Source: Procambarus clarkii
Lineage: Eukaryota; Arthropoda; Malacostraca; Decapoda; Cambaridae
Direction of reading: 5' to 3'
Assembly: GCF_040958095.1 (NCBI RefSeq)
Contig: NC_091173.1
Coordinates: 11,794,112-11,858,111, forward strand
DNA length: 64,000 bases
Both the position numbers and the translations under genes were made by a program. Below the pieces are notes generated by a model that did not search any database, was not told where the DNA came from, and saw nothing but the letters and a program-made list of their open reading frames with translations. This document shows, piece by piece, positions 51,166-63,679 of this stretch (the first letter of the stretch is position 1; every line of letters starts with the position of its first letter).

Positions 51166-52178
51166 AGGTAAAGGGTGTAGTTTGGTGGAGTCCACCTCCC
51201 GACACTCACCCATGCCACCAGTTCCAGAGGCGGTACTGGAAGCCGTAGAGGTGAGAGAGGAGTTCCATCGTTCCAGCCGAAGCCCGAGGACACCTGCCAG
51301 CAATTCCTTGCACCGGGAGTGTGTTGGATACCATGAAGGGGCTGACTCTGCTAGAGCTGCCTCGGGGTGCCTGCAACGCGGCCCTTTCACATCACACCTC
51401 AATACACATCAGTGGACTACGCCCTACATCAATATCTTGTATATATATATATCACCTAAGTAGCCTGAGAATGTTCAAACTTTGGCTTGCTGTACGCAGT
51501 TCATTCCCGTTAGCATCAGTGCCTCGTAAATATCACTAGTGGCATGCTGGCATCCAGAGACTGTTTCCGCACGCAACACTGCTTAATAAAATATCTAGAG
51601 CCTCCTTATATCTGGTAAAGACGGGTCTGCACCACACTATAAACACCCCCGATGACGGTTCACAAGAGCTACAAGCGGCACTCCCTGAACTGACGGCTCC
51701 AACACCAGCCACGTCCTCCTGCAGCGGCTCGGCTGCGACAAATCCTCACGGCAGGCTCATTTACATTAGTTTCCCCTGGTCACTGGCCTCCTCCTCCCCC
51801 CTAGACGCCGACTGTTCGGTAGGGAGGAGCCAACCACGACTGGGTATGTCACACTACACTTGGCCCTAACTCCAGTCCTCATTTGTTGCTATTTAACGCC
51901 CTTCTCTCTCTCTCATTCCTAATCACCTTCCTTTCTTCTCCGGACGCTGACTCGCTGCCCACGCTAAATGGTCCAGGTGTCCGCAGAGCCCAGCAACGCG
52001 TGTTTTACGAGGTAGAGAGCTCGAGATTTACTTGCTGGGAAAGGCTGGAAACTCAGAGGAACGAGATTGGAAGAAATTGGCCCTCATAGAGACAATCTAC
52101 CACATGAGGGGCAGTGGTCGCTTGGTGGAGGTGGGGCCGGCGTGGGCAGGGGAGGGGGGGGGTTGCGTGATGGGAGGA
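51166..52178. other. No gene seen
   Basis: Mixed sequence. Short frames (for example 51076-51402 minus, 51883-52089) have no recognisable domain or supported splice borders. Confidence 0.35.
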
Positions 52179-52392
52179 TGTACTCACCTAGTTGTGCTTG
52201 TGGGGGTTGAGCTCTGGCTCTTTGGTCCCGCCTCTCAACTGTCAATCAACTGGTGTACAGGTTCCTGAGCCTATGTCATATCTACATTTCAAACTGTGTA
52301 TGGAGTCAGCCTCCACCACATCACTGCTTAATGCATTCCACCTGCTAACTACTCTGACACTGAAAAAGTTCTTTCCAATGTGCCTAATGTGG
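52179..52392 (-). mobile_element. LINE 3' end, minus strand
   Basis: Minus strand reads a C-terminus (WNALSSDVVEADSIH-like), then AGGCTCAGGAACCTGTACAC, AGTTGACAGTTGAGAGGCGG and a terminal ACAACTAGGTGAGTAC. Truncated at the 5' end, where a 15-bp repeat begins. Confidence 0.82.
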
Positions 52393-52512
52393 GGGTTGTG
52401 TGGTGGGGGTTGTGTGGTGGGGGTTGTGTGGTGGGGGTTGTGTGGTGGGGGTTGTGTGGTAGGAGGTTGTGTGGTGGGGGTTGTGTGGTGGAGGTTGTGT
52501 GGTAGGAGGAGG
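52385..52512. repeat. 15-bp minisatellite
   Basis: GGGGGTTGTGTGGTG repeated about eight times with small variations, next to the truncated LINE end. Confidence 0.92.
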
Positions 52513-52699
52513 CTGTGGTAGTGAAGGAGGTGGAGGTTAAGAGGCTATGGTACGAACTGAAACGATAAGAAATAACACAAAACAAGCATGGCGGGGAGTC
52601 TTTGTTGCCTCAGATGTAATTACGCGAGTCGGGTTTCAGCTCTTGAGCCTCACATTACAGCATTTACCCAAGATGTATAATTGGTCTCTATAATTTTCT

Positions 52700-52985
52700 T
52701 CCAAATTCATCCAAATTATTAGCTCCTTTAATGTTATAAAAGTTCTTTTCAATGCTCCCCTTTGGTTTTAAGTTTCCACTTATGACCCCCCTCAATCTTG
52801 GTTTTGTTTACCAATAATCTTCTACGTCGTGATCATGTCTACTCTATCTTATCTCCTACATTGGTAGGAGGTTTAGTGCTTCTTATCTATTTGTCTGGTG
52901 GCAAACGTCTTATCTTTTTCCAGCTTCAATCTGCGCTTGAAGTCTCCATGTTGAAGTTGCACACTGTAAGCTCTTATTTCGGCAT
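52700..52985 (-). mobile_element. Decayed LINE C-terminal relic
   Basis: The minus strand parallels 62390-62640: CTGGAAAAAGATAAGACG, TTTGCCACCAGACAAATA, GATCACGACGTAGAAGAT, AACTTAAAACCAAAGGGG. Badly mutated. Confidence 0.6.
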
Positions 52986-53183
52986 GAAGCCGCTGTAACG
53001 TTGTGGTGCCATTAGATAACAAAGCTGTAACTCTGTGGTGCCAGAAGATGCCAGCGACATAACTAAACAGTGCCATATAACCTGGCACCGCTGGACTGCT
53101 TGATATACCAGTATGATGATTTGATGATTTACAACAATTGCTGCTGTCGGCAGAGCAATAGTTGTAAAGTGGTATGTTTGGAC

Positions 53184-53185
<2 letters not shown>

Positions 53186-53253
<68 letters not shown>
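53186..53253. repeat. (TG)n microsatellite
   Basis: Pure TG run against the tail end of the SINE at 53254. Confidence 0.97.
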
Positions 53254-53936
<683 letters not shown>

Positions 53937-53949
53937 TGTGTGTGTGTGT

Positions 53950-54174
53950 GTGTGTGTGGGGTAGAGTTCAGCTTGGACAGTAAAGAGTGCGGTGAGGAAG
54001 GAGATGTTGGAGGGGGGGGAGGGGTAGGGAGGAGGGGGGGGAAAGAGGGGGACGGGATAGGGTGGGGGGCGGAAGAGAAAGGGGGGGGCGGAAGAGAAAG
54101 GGGGGGGGGAAAGGAGAGAGAAGGAAGAGCAAACTAAGGGAAAGGGAGATTAATCTATTAACTCACTCACTCAC
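53950..54174. other. G/A-rich low-complexity sequence
   Basis: GGGGGAAAG-type purine runs on the plus strand; no gene. Confidence 0.6.

Positions 54175-54175
<1 letters not shown>

Positions 54176-54241
<66 letters not shown>
54176..54241. repeat. (CT)n microsatellite
   Basis: About 33 CT units preceded by a short (ACTC)n run. Confidence 0.97.
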
Positions 54242-54244
<3 letters not shown>

Positions 54245-54762
54245 ACCCAAGCCAAGTTCCTTCATCTTGTCAATTGGTTTCTGTGTGGGACACCATGTCG
54301 AAGGCCTTCTGGCAGTCTGTGAATATGCAGTCTGCCCAACTTCCCCCCCCCCCCCCAATCCTGCCTGACCTCTATCATTACTGAAAAATATTAGCTTCGT
54401 GAGGCTGGAAGTGTCTGATTGAACCAAATGAACCTGAATCTCCCCCCATTTGAACTGCGACGAAATCGAGGAGACATGGTAGCAACATATAAGATTCTCA
54501 GAGGTAATTGATATGATAGATTGTGGCAGCGTGTGTACAGTATAAACACTGTACTTGTCCCCCCGAGAGTAAACACATCGTATTGTTTACAACGCTGCAG
54601 GTGAAGGCAGGGGCTGTCCCCCGTAAGCCCGTGCTGGCAGCGTCGGGAGTAATATCAGCTGATCCGGCGGCGCAGATTATGAATGAGTCGGGAGGCGGGT
54701 CACAGGGCTCCCCAGTCAGTGTGGGGGCAGGCGTCTCCCTGCTCACATGCTGGCAGGGGGGC

Positions 54763-55455
54763 GCTGCTGCTGCTGCTGCTGGTGGCGCTGCTGCTGCTGC
54801 TGGTGGTGGCGCTGCTGCTGCTACTGCTGCTGCTGCTACTGCTGCTGCTGCTACTGCTGCTACTGCTGCTGCTGCTACTGCTGCTGCTGCTACTGCTGCT
54901 GCTGGTGGCGCTGCTGCTGCTACTGCTGCTGCTGGTGGCGCTGCTGCTGCTGCTGGTGGTGGTGCTGCTGGTGGTGGCGCTGCTGCTGGTGGTTCCGCTG
55001 TTGCTGCTGCTGGTGGCGCTGCTGCTGCTGCTGCTGGTGCTGCTGCTGGTGGCGCTGCTGCTGCTGCTGCTGGTGCTGCTGCTGGTGGCGCTGCTGCTGC
55101 TGCTGCTGGTGCTGCTGCTGGTGGTGGCGCTGCTGCTGCTGCTGGTGGTGGCGCTGCTGCTGGTGGTGGTGGTGGCGCTGCTGCTGCTGCTGCTGGTGGC
55201 GCTGCTGCTGCTGCTGGTGGCGCTGCTGCTGCTGCTGGTGGTGGCGCTGCTGCTGCTGCTGGTGGTGGCGCTGCTGCTGCTGGTGGCGCTGCTGCTGGTG
55301 GTGGTGGTGGCGCTGCTGCTGCTGCTGCTGGTGGCGCTGCTGCTGCTGGTGGCGCTGCTGCTGCTGGTGGCGCTGCTGCTGCTGGTGGTGGTGGTGGCGC
55401 TGCTGCTGCTGGTGACGCTGCTGCTGCTGCTGGTGGCGCTGCTGCTGGTGGTGCT
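54763..55455. repeat. CTG/GTG/GCG trinucleotide tract, about 690 bp
   Basis: Runs of GCTGCTGCTG alternating with GTGGCG and GTGGTG. All three plus frames and a minus frame stay open, giving poly-Leu, poly-Ala/Gly, poly-Cys/Trp or poly-Ala/Pro. Nothing at either edge looks like a unique protein domain, so it is treated as a repeat. Confidence 0.9.
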
Positions 55456-55655
55456 GGATGCTGTAGTTGATACTGTAGGTGGTCTTGGTAATTGAATAGG
55501 GCGTGGCAGTTAATGGTGGTGTTAACCGATGCTGGTGGTGGTTGTAATAGTGGTGGATGTGGTAGTTGGTGATGAATCATCCACTTTCTGACTCACCACC
55601 GCGCCCCACCCCCCATCCCCCAGGAGATGGTCAGTGATGTGAAGTGACTCCATGG

Positions 55656-55662
55656 CGCACAC

Positions 55663-55725
<63 letters not shown>
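55656..55725. repeat. (AC)n microsatellite
   Basis: AC run ending where the LINE at 55726 begins. Confidence 0.97.
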
Positions 55726-55727
<2 letters not shown>

Positions 55728-57090
55728 AACCTGCATACCATGCAAGCTGATGGAGAAGATTGTGCGAAAAAAACTAGTGGAGCATCTGGAGCGAAGGAAC
55801 TTTGTAACACAGCATCAACATGGGTTCAGGGATGGCAGGTCCTGCCTCACAGGGTTACTTGAATTCTACGACCAGGCAACAAAAATAAGGCAAGAAAGAG
55901 AAGGGTGGGCAGACTGCATATTTTTGGATTGTCAGAAAGCCTTTGATACAGTGCCACACAAGAGGCTAGTGCGAAAGTTGGAGATGCAGGCTGGAGTGAG
56001 AGGGAAGGTACTCCGGTGGATAGAGGAATACCTAAGCAACAGGAGACAACGAGTCTGTGTGAGGGGTGAGGTCTCAGATTGGCGAGACGTCACAAGTGGA
56101 GTCCCGCAGGGGTCAGTCCTTGGACCTATACTGTTTCTGGTATATGTAAATGATCTCCCAGAGGGTATAGATTCGTTCCTCTCAATGTTTGCCGACGATG
56201 CAAAAATTATGAGGAGGATTGAAACAGAGGATGATAGTAGGAGGCTACAAGATGACCTGGATAGACTGAGTGAATGGTCCAACAAATGGCTGTTGAAGTT
56301 CAACCCGAGTAAATGCAAAGTAATGAAACTAGGCAGTGGAAACAGGAGGCCAGGCACAGGATACAGAATAGGAGATGAAGTACTTAATGAAACAGACAGA
56401 GAGAAAGATCTAGGAGTTGATATCACACCAAACCTGTCTCCTGAAGCCCACATAAAGAGAATAACGTCTGCGGCATATGCGAGGCTGGCTAACATCAGAA
56501 CGGCGTTCAGGAACCTGTGTAAGGAATCATTCAGAATCTTGTACACCACATATGTAAGACCAATCCTGGAGTATGCGGCCCCAGCATGGAGCCCGTACCT
56601 TGTCAAGCACAAGACGAAGCTGGAAAAAGTCCAAAGGTATGCTACTAGACTAGTCCCAGAACTAAGAGGCATGAGTTATGAGGAAAGGCTGCGGGAAATG
56701 CACCTCACGACACTGGAAGACAGAAGAGTAAGGGGGGACATGATCACAACCTACAAAATCCTCAGGGGAATCGACCGGGTAAACAAGGATGAACTTTTCA
56801 ACACTGGTGGGACGCGAACAAGGGGACACAGGTGGAAGCTGAGTACCCAAATGAGCCACAGAGACGTTAGAAATAACTTTTTCAGTGTCAGAGTAGTTAG
56901 CAAATGGAATGCATTAGGAAGTGATGTGGTGGAGGCTGACTCCATTCACAGTTTCAAATGTAGATATGATAGAGCCCAATAGGCTCAGGAATCTGTACAC
57001 CAGTTGATTGACGGTTGAGAGGCGGGACCAAAGAGCCAGAGCTCAACCCCCGCAAGCACAATTAGGTGAGTACAATTAGGTGAGTACACA
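55726..57090 (+). mobile_element. 5'-truncated CR1-like LINE with open reverse transcriptase frame
   Basis: The frame from 55750 to 56982 (410 codons, open also upstream to the AC array) encodes most of a reverse transcriptase and its C-terminal region: QHGFRDGRSCLTGLLEFYD, CIFLDCQKAFDTVPHKRL, SGVPQGSVLGPILFLVYVND and the catalytic FADDAKIM, then LEFNPSKC-like KFNPSKCKVMKLG, VRPILEYAAPAWSPYL, ATRLVPELRGMSYEERL and a C-terminal SFKCRYDRAQ. The 3' UTR holds TTGATTGACGGTTGAGAGGC and GAGCTCAACCCCCGC, then ACAATTAGGTGAGT twice and (AC)n. Missing: the endonuclease and the RT N-terminus. No stops, so young. The clade (CR1/L2 group) is inferred from the FADD and SGVPQGS contexts. Confidence 0.93.
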
Positions 57091-57095
57091 CACAC

Positions 57096-57385
57096 GGGGG
57101 CCTCGTAGCCTGGTGGATAGCGCGCAGGACTCGTAATTCTGTGGCGCGGGTTCGATTCCCGCACGAGGCAGAAACAAATGGGCAAAGTTTCTTTCACCCT
57201 AAGTGCCCCTGTTACCTAGCAGTAAATAGGTACCTGGGAGTTAGTCAGCTGTCACGGGCTGCTTCCTGGGGTGTGTGTGTGTATGTGGTGTGGGAAAAAA
57301 AAAAAAGTAGTTAGTAAACAGTTGATTGACAGTTGAGAGGCGGGCCGAAAGAGCAAAGCTCAACCCCCGTAAAAACACAACTAGT

Positions 57386-57389
<4 letters not shown>
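57096..57389 (+). mobile_element. AC-flanked tRNA-headed SINE, copy 4
   Basis: Same head, body and tail as 45738-46029, inserted directly after the LINE's terminal AC repeat and ending ACACAACTAGTAAACACACA in the next (AC)n. Confidence 0.93.

Positions 57390-57441
<52 letters not shown>
57390..57441. repeat. (AC)n microsatellite
   Basis: AC run between SINE copy 4 and the next LINE. Confidence 0.97.
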
Positions 57442-57446
<5 letters not shown>

Positions 57447-58232
57447 AACCCAAGCAAATGTAATGTAATGAAGATAGGGGTAGGAAGCAGGAGACCAGAT
57501 ACAAAGTATCATTTGCTCATTTGGGAGATGAAATACTTCAAGAGTCAGAGAGAGAGAAAGACCTGGGGGTTGATATCACGCCAGACCTGTCCCCTGAAGC
57601 TCATATCAAGAGGATAACATCAGTAGCATATGCCAGGTTGGCTAACATAAGAACGGTATTTTGAAACTTGTGTAAGGAATCTTTCAGAACATTATATACC
57701 ACATGTGTCAGACCAATCCTGGAGTATGCGGCGCCAGCGTGGAGTCCATATCTAGTCAAGCATAAGACTAAACTGGAAAAGGTTCAAAGATTTGCCACCA
57801 GACTAGTACCCGAGCTGAGAGGTATGAGCTACGAGGAGAGACTACGGGAATTAAACCTCACTTCGTTGGAAGACAGAAGAGTTAGGGGGGATATGATCAC
57901 CACATTCAAGATTCTCAAGGGAATTGACAGAATAGATAAAGACAGGTTATTTAACACAAGGGGCACACGCACTAGGGGACACAGGTGGAAACTGAGCGCC
58001 CAAATGAGCCACAGAGATATTAGAAAGAACTTTTTTAGTGTCAGAGTGGTTGACAAATGGAATGCATTAGGAAGTGATGAGGTGGAGGCTGACTCCATAC
58101 ACAGTTTCAAATGTAGATATGACAGAGCCCAATAGGCTCAGGAATCTGTACACCAGTTGATTGACGGTTGAGAGGCGGGACCAAAGAGCCAGAGCTCAAC
58201 CCCCGTAACCACAACTAGGTGAGTACACACAC
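57442..58232 (+). mobile_element. CR1-like LINE, 5'-truncated and frameshifted
   Basis: Starts after (AC)n at FNPSKCNVMKIG, which lies beyond the RT active site. A frameshift near 57510 and a TGA at about 57661 break the frame, then 57668-58135 is open (LCKESFRTLYTTCVRPILEY to SFKCRYDRAQ). The 3' UTR ends ACAACTAGGTGAGTACACAC. Confidence 0.9.
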
Positions 58233-58251
58233 AGATGATGTAGTATAGTAC

Positions 58252-58440
58252 AGGCGCTGGTGGCTGAGTGAACAGCATGCTGGATACATAGTCCTGTGCT
58301 CCGGAGTTCGATTCCCAGAGCCGGCGGAAACCGATGGGCAGAGTTTCTTTCATCCTGATATCCCCGTTACCTAGCATTAAATAGGTACCAGGGAGTTAGT
58401 CAGCTGCTGCGGAGCTGCTTCCTGGGTGTGTGTGTGTGGG
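58252..58440 (+). mobile_element. SINE with GGCGCTGGTGGCTGAG head
   Basis: Head GGCGCTGGTGGCTGAGTGAA, B box GAGTTCGATTCCC, body TTACCTAGCATTAAATAGGT and GCTGCTTCCTGGG, then GTGTGTGTG. The tail is lost. Same head type as 53652-53936. Confidence 0.8.
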
Positions 58441-58448
58441 GGGAGGGG

Positions 58449-58690
58449 GAGTTAGTACCACACGGTCTCGTGGTCTACTGCTCAACGTCTCCCACTCAAA
58501 ATCAAGCGACCCGGATTCAATCCCCGGACAGGATGGAAACGGTTGGGCACGTTTCCCTTCACCCTGATGCCTCTAGTTCACCTAAAACGGTAAAATAAGC
58601 ACCCCGGAAGTTATGCAATTGCTGTATGATTGCATCCTGGGAAAGGTCAGCTGTTGGCCTGGGACCGGGGGGCGGGGGGGGGGGGGAGCG
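58449..58690 (+). mobile_element. GTCCCGGTAGTAC-type SINE relative
   Basis: Head ACACGGTCTCGTGGTCTACT, B box GGATTCAATCCCCGG, GAAACGGTTGGGCACGTTTC and GATTGCATCCTGGGAAAGGT. Ends in a G run. Confidence 0.7.
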
Positions 58691-58745
58691 GGGTGTTTGT
58701 CATACGAAGGTCATGTTTGACTGAGCAAGGATTCCATAAGCTCTA

Positions 58746-58757
58746 TATAAGGTATAC

Positions 58758-58822
<65 letters not shown>
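58746..58822. repeat. (TA)n microsatellite
   Basis: TA run with a short TATACA start. Confidence 0.95.
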
Positions 58823-58825
<3 letters not shown>

Positions 58826-59085
58826 TACAAAGATGTATAGCCCATATCATATATAATTACTATAATAATCACCCCTCCACTCACTGCCATAACTGAGCTG
58901 GAGAAGCAGAGAGAAAGTTGTGACGCCGGCACAGAAAACGGAGAACTTGAGGAGGTACAGTGTTGGAGAGAGAGTAGTGCCGTCTGAGCCACGACGCTAA
59001 TATATGGCGTCACTCTCTCAACCTCTCGCTCTGAATATGCCCTCTTACAGTCTTCCTGTACTGCAAAGTACACACAACCCGTGTA

Positions 59086-59323
59086 GCCAGTCGGCCGAGC
59101 GGACAGCACCCTGGACTTGTGATCCTGTGGTCCCGGGTTCGATCCCGGGCGCCGGCGAGAAAGAATGGGCAGAGTTTCTTTCACCCTATGCCCCCCCTGT
59201 TACCTAGCAGTAAAATAGGTACCTGGGTGTTAGTCAGCTGTCACGGGCTGCTTCCTGGGGGTCGAGGACCGGGCCGCGGGGACTCTAAAGCCCCGAAATC
59301 ACTTCAAGATAACCTCAAGATAA
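59086..59323 (+). mobile_element. tRNA-headed SINE, tail type B, third head
   Basis: Head CCAGTCGGCCGAGCGGACAG with B box GGGTTCGATCCCGGG, the common body, then GAGGACCGGGCCGCGGGGAC and a tail of GCCCCGAAATCACTTCAAGA and AACCTCAAGATAAC. Confidence 0.88.
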
Positions 59324-59344
59324 CAATATACTCCCCAACGTGGT

Positions 59345-60075
59345 AACTGTTCTCCATAAAAAGAGGACAAAGGACAACTATGAATAGATGCAACAAAGCT
59401 ATGACGAGAATACATAAGTATACGAAGAATGTCGGAGAGAAAACTATGAAAATGATATATTGCCTCTAAAGCGGAGACGCAACCAAAACTCCTTCGTTAT
59501 TATATAAGCAGGAAAATGACAATGGACAAGCAAGTAATGTAAAGGGGAGGTGAATATACAGGAAATGATAAGGAAATCTGTGATGCACTTTAATACCAGC
59601 TTCCATGAAGCGTTCCCAACTGAACCTGAACTAGGTAACCTCTTCTACCTGAACAACTAGAAGAGGTTACCCTAGATGAGAGACTAGCAAATATTGAGGT
59701 AACAGCAGAGGAAGTCAGAAATCAATTACAATCACTAAACGAAACTGAGAAGCTATTGAACCAGACAACGTATCACAATAGATGTTAAAAGAAGCAGCAC
59801 AGACCCTCTGCGTTCCTCAAAGTCTTGATGTAATTAATGAGATACAAAGGGAAAATTGCCCAGCTGCTGGAAGAAGGCAAATATTGTTCCAAATGACACG
59901 AAAGGAGATAGAGAAGGGCCACTTAATTACACACTCGTCACTGACGACCACCAAGTGCAAAGTACTCGAAAGAATAATCAGGACAAGACTAGCTACACGC
60001 CTGGAGGGAATTAGGTATGTAAACAAACATCAACATGACTTCTGGGAAGGGAGAAACCTCATCACCAACTTTACA
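59345..60075 (+). mobile_element. LINE relic covering the RT N-terminal region
   Basis: Decayed sequence upstream of, and complementary in coverage to, the LINEs nearby: SLLYKQENDNGQ-like linker (about 59490), ANIEVTAEEVRNQLQSLNET (about 59685-59750), then VLERIIRTRLATRLEGIRY and KHQHDFWEGRNLITNF, corresponding to the QHGF.KGRSC segment. Several stops and shifts. Followed by a copy of the double-hairpin repeat. Confidence 0.72.
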
Positions 60076-60087
60076 AGCGACACAAAT

Positions 60088-60165
60088 CTGTTGTTGTTGT
60101 TAAAGATTTGCTACTTGGAACAAGCAGTTCTAAGTAGCACAGGCTATGGTGAGCCCGTGGGTGAC
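60088..60165 (-). repeat. Double-hairpin repeat, copy 3 (minus)
   Basis: Starts GTTGTTGTTGTTAAAGATTT, then GCTACTTGGAACAAGCAGTT and GCTATGGTGAGCCCGTGGG. Confidence 0.72.
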
Positions 60166-60245
60166 ACAAATCTGTGGGAAGGTGAGACGACAAAATGGTG
60201 ATACCAAAGAACTCACAAATCCGACGACACCCTAACCCGCACATC

Positions 60246-60418
60246 TGACAATGAAGAAACGACACACACGTTTCGGTCCGTCCTAGACCACTATCAATTA
60301 CATGACTTGATAATGAAGAACCGACGGACCGAAGCGTCGTCGGTTCTCCATTTTCAGATGTGCAGGTTGGGTGTCACCTCCGTGTTAAGCCACGTTATTG
60401 TGACTCATCGTCTGACAA
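60246..60418. mobile_element. Foldback element B, copy 4
   Basis: CGTTTCGGTCCGTCCTAGAC on the left and GACGGACCGAAGCGTCGTCG on the right, followed by GCCACGTTATTGTGACTCAT. Confidence 0.8.
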
Positions 60419-60462
60419 ATCTGATGACTGGCCAACCTTAAGGAGCAAGACGAGAGAGAGAG

Positions 60463-60606
60463 AAGATTGAGCCACCCAAAAGGTGGCTTGGGCATGAATA
60501 GCCCATAAGTGGTGGCCCTTTTGAGCCATTTCCAGTATCAATAGATGATACTAAAGATCTGTGGAGGTGCGACTGCACCCTGCGTGACGGGAGATGTCTC
60601 CCGTAG
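60463..60606. mobile_element. Element C, one-armed copy 2
   Basis: Matches the left arm and interior of 41857-42131 (GAGCCACCCAAAAGGTGGC, TGCGACTGCACCCTGCGTGA, GGGAGATGTCTCCC), but the right arm is missing. Confidence 0.78.
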
Positions 60607-60827
60607 GAGCAAGACGATGTTTGTAACAGCCAACACTGCTACAGGCTCCGCACAAGCAGGCGCTCCGAGTCAAAGTTCACCAGTCTCGGAAACTTGCACA
60701 GCAAGCACCAGCTACCGTTTAACAAGTCAACCCAACCCTAAGAATAATCCAACGAGCCTTTGACTTCAATGACAAAAGAAATGAAAGTTGTCATCCAGTT
60801 GTATAATTTTTTGTGAGTCCTCACTTG

Positions 60828-61035
60828 GCCTCTGTATCTAGGGCTAGAGACCTCACCTAGTTACTGGTATCCAGGGCTAGAGACCTCACCTAGTTACTGG
60901 TATCCAGGGCTAGAGACCTCACCTAGTTACTGGTATCCAGGGCTAGAGATCTCACCTAGTCACTGGTATGCAGACCTGGACACCTCACCTAGTCACTGGT
61001 ATCCAGACCTAGAGACCTCACCTACACACTCTCCA
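60828..61035. repeat. 33-bp minisatellite, about 6 copies
   Basis: Units of GGTATCCAGGGCTAGAG plus ACCTCACCTAGTTACT, with later copies diverging (CAGACCTAGAGACC). Confidence 0.92.
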
Positions 61036-61573
61036 GGTCTGGGAGCCTGACCTAGAAATACATTATCTTACTGGAAAATAAGTTCAACGCAGAACGATAA
61101 CAATCTTTCCAGTCCGGAGCCAACAGTCACACACACACACCACCCAACGACTGACAACTTGGCTAGGAACTTACAAGGCTGATCTTATCGTAATACTTAA
61201 GATACTTCATAAGAAAGTTGCAATTCCAGACACCTTCTTCAGGAGTCCTAGAGTACGACCAGCCAGCGTTCCCAAGAGGTCCAACAAAATTCATACAAGA
61301 CACAACACTTTCCAGCTCATCAATTATCAATGTAGGGCAGGCAAGAGAAGATGTTTTTTTTTCACCCAACACTCCGGCGAAGGTTTAAAAGCCAGGAGTG
61401 CGCTACAGGTCAAAATACAGGTATAACAACTCACCAGGAAGAATGAGGTGGACCTTTCACATGTTACAGGCTTCCTGTCCACACCATGTCCAGTAAGGCT
61501 CCTCCATCTCTGGCATAAGAGACGGTGACTCTTGAGCCAATGATCAAGTTTTTGTTCTCTGATGAGTGTTAAC

Positions 61574-61574
<1 letters not shown>

Positions 61575-61607
<33 letters not shown>

Positions 61608-61620
61608 TGTGTGTGTGTGT

Positions 61621-61694
<74 letters not shown>
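61575..61694. repeat. (TG)n microsatellite with GA interruptions
   Basis: TG run with GTGAGTG interruptions, which resemble the GTGAGT of the LINE end. Confidence 0.95.
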
Positions 61695-61697
<3 letters not shown>

Positions 61698-61789
61698 TGT
61701 ACTCACCTAGTTGTGTTTGCGGGGGTTGAGCTCTGGCTCTTTGGTCCCGCCTCTCAACCGTCAATCAACAGGTGTACAGATTCCTGTGC

Positions 61790-61795
<6 letters not shown>
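61695..61795 (-). mobile_element. LINE 3' UTR stub, minus strand
   Basis: About 100 bp: minus strand AGGAATCTGTACACCTGTTG, ACGGTTGAGAGGCGGGACCA, then CACAACTAGGTGAGTACACT. (TG)n on both sides (61575-61694 and 61796-61834). Confidence 0.88.
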
Positions 61796-61833
<38 letters not shown>

Positions 61834-61837
<4 letters not shown>

Positions 61838-61905
61838 TCACCTAGTTGTGTATTCACCTAGTTGTGTATTCACCTAGTTGTGTATTCACCTAGTTGTGTA
61901 TTCAC
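61834..61905. repeat. 16-bp tandem repeat of a retroelement 3' end
   Basis: GTATTCACCTAGTTGT repeated about five times. It equals the terminal ACAACTAGGTGAATAC of the neighbouring SINE read on the other strand. Confidence 0.93.
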
Positions 61906-62190
61906 CTATTTGTGTTTGCGGGGGTTGAGCTCTTTCGGCCCGCCTCTCAAATGTCAATCAACTGTTTACTAACTACTTTTTTATTCACCACACACACACA
62001 CACACACACATACACACACCAGGAAGCAACCCGTGACAGCTGACTAACTCCCAGGTACCTATTTACTGCTAGGTAACAGGGGCATTCAGGGTGAAAGAAA
62101 CTTTGCCCATCTGTTTCTGCCTGGTACGGGAATCGAACCCGCGCCACAGAATTACGAGTCCTGCGCGCTATCCACCAGGCTACCAGGCCC
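61906..62190 (-). mobile_element. AC-flanked tRNA-headed SINE, copy 5
   Basis: Minus strand: head GGGCCTGGTAGCCTGGTGGA, B box GGGTTCGATTCCC, body and tail of the family. It has an internal (TG)n-type run (61988-62010, seen as CA) where other copies have GT plus poly-A. Confidence 0.9.
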
Positions 62191-62197
62191 TCCTGGT

Positions 62198-63599
<1,402 letters not shown>

Positions 63600-63679
63600 A
63601 AGGGGGAGGATTAACTACACACACACGAGCACCGTCGGCAGCGTATACCACAGTGGTCAACATCTCTGCAACTTTCACC

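Noticed and set aside
54498-55580. Long minus frame rich in Ala/Pro and plus frames rich in Leu, Ala/Gly or Cys/Trp
   Set aside because: All come from the CTG/GTG/GCG tract; several frames are open at once and no flanking domain is recognisable.
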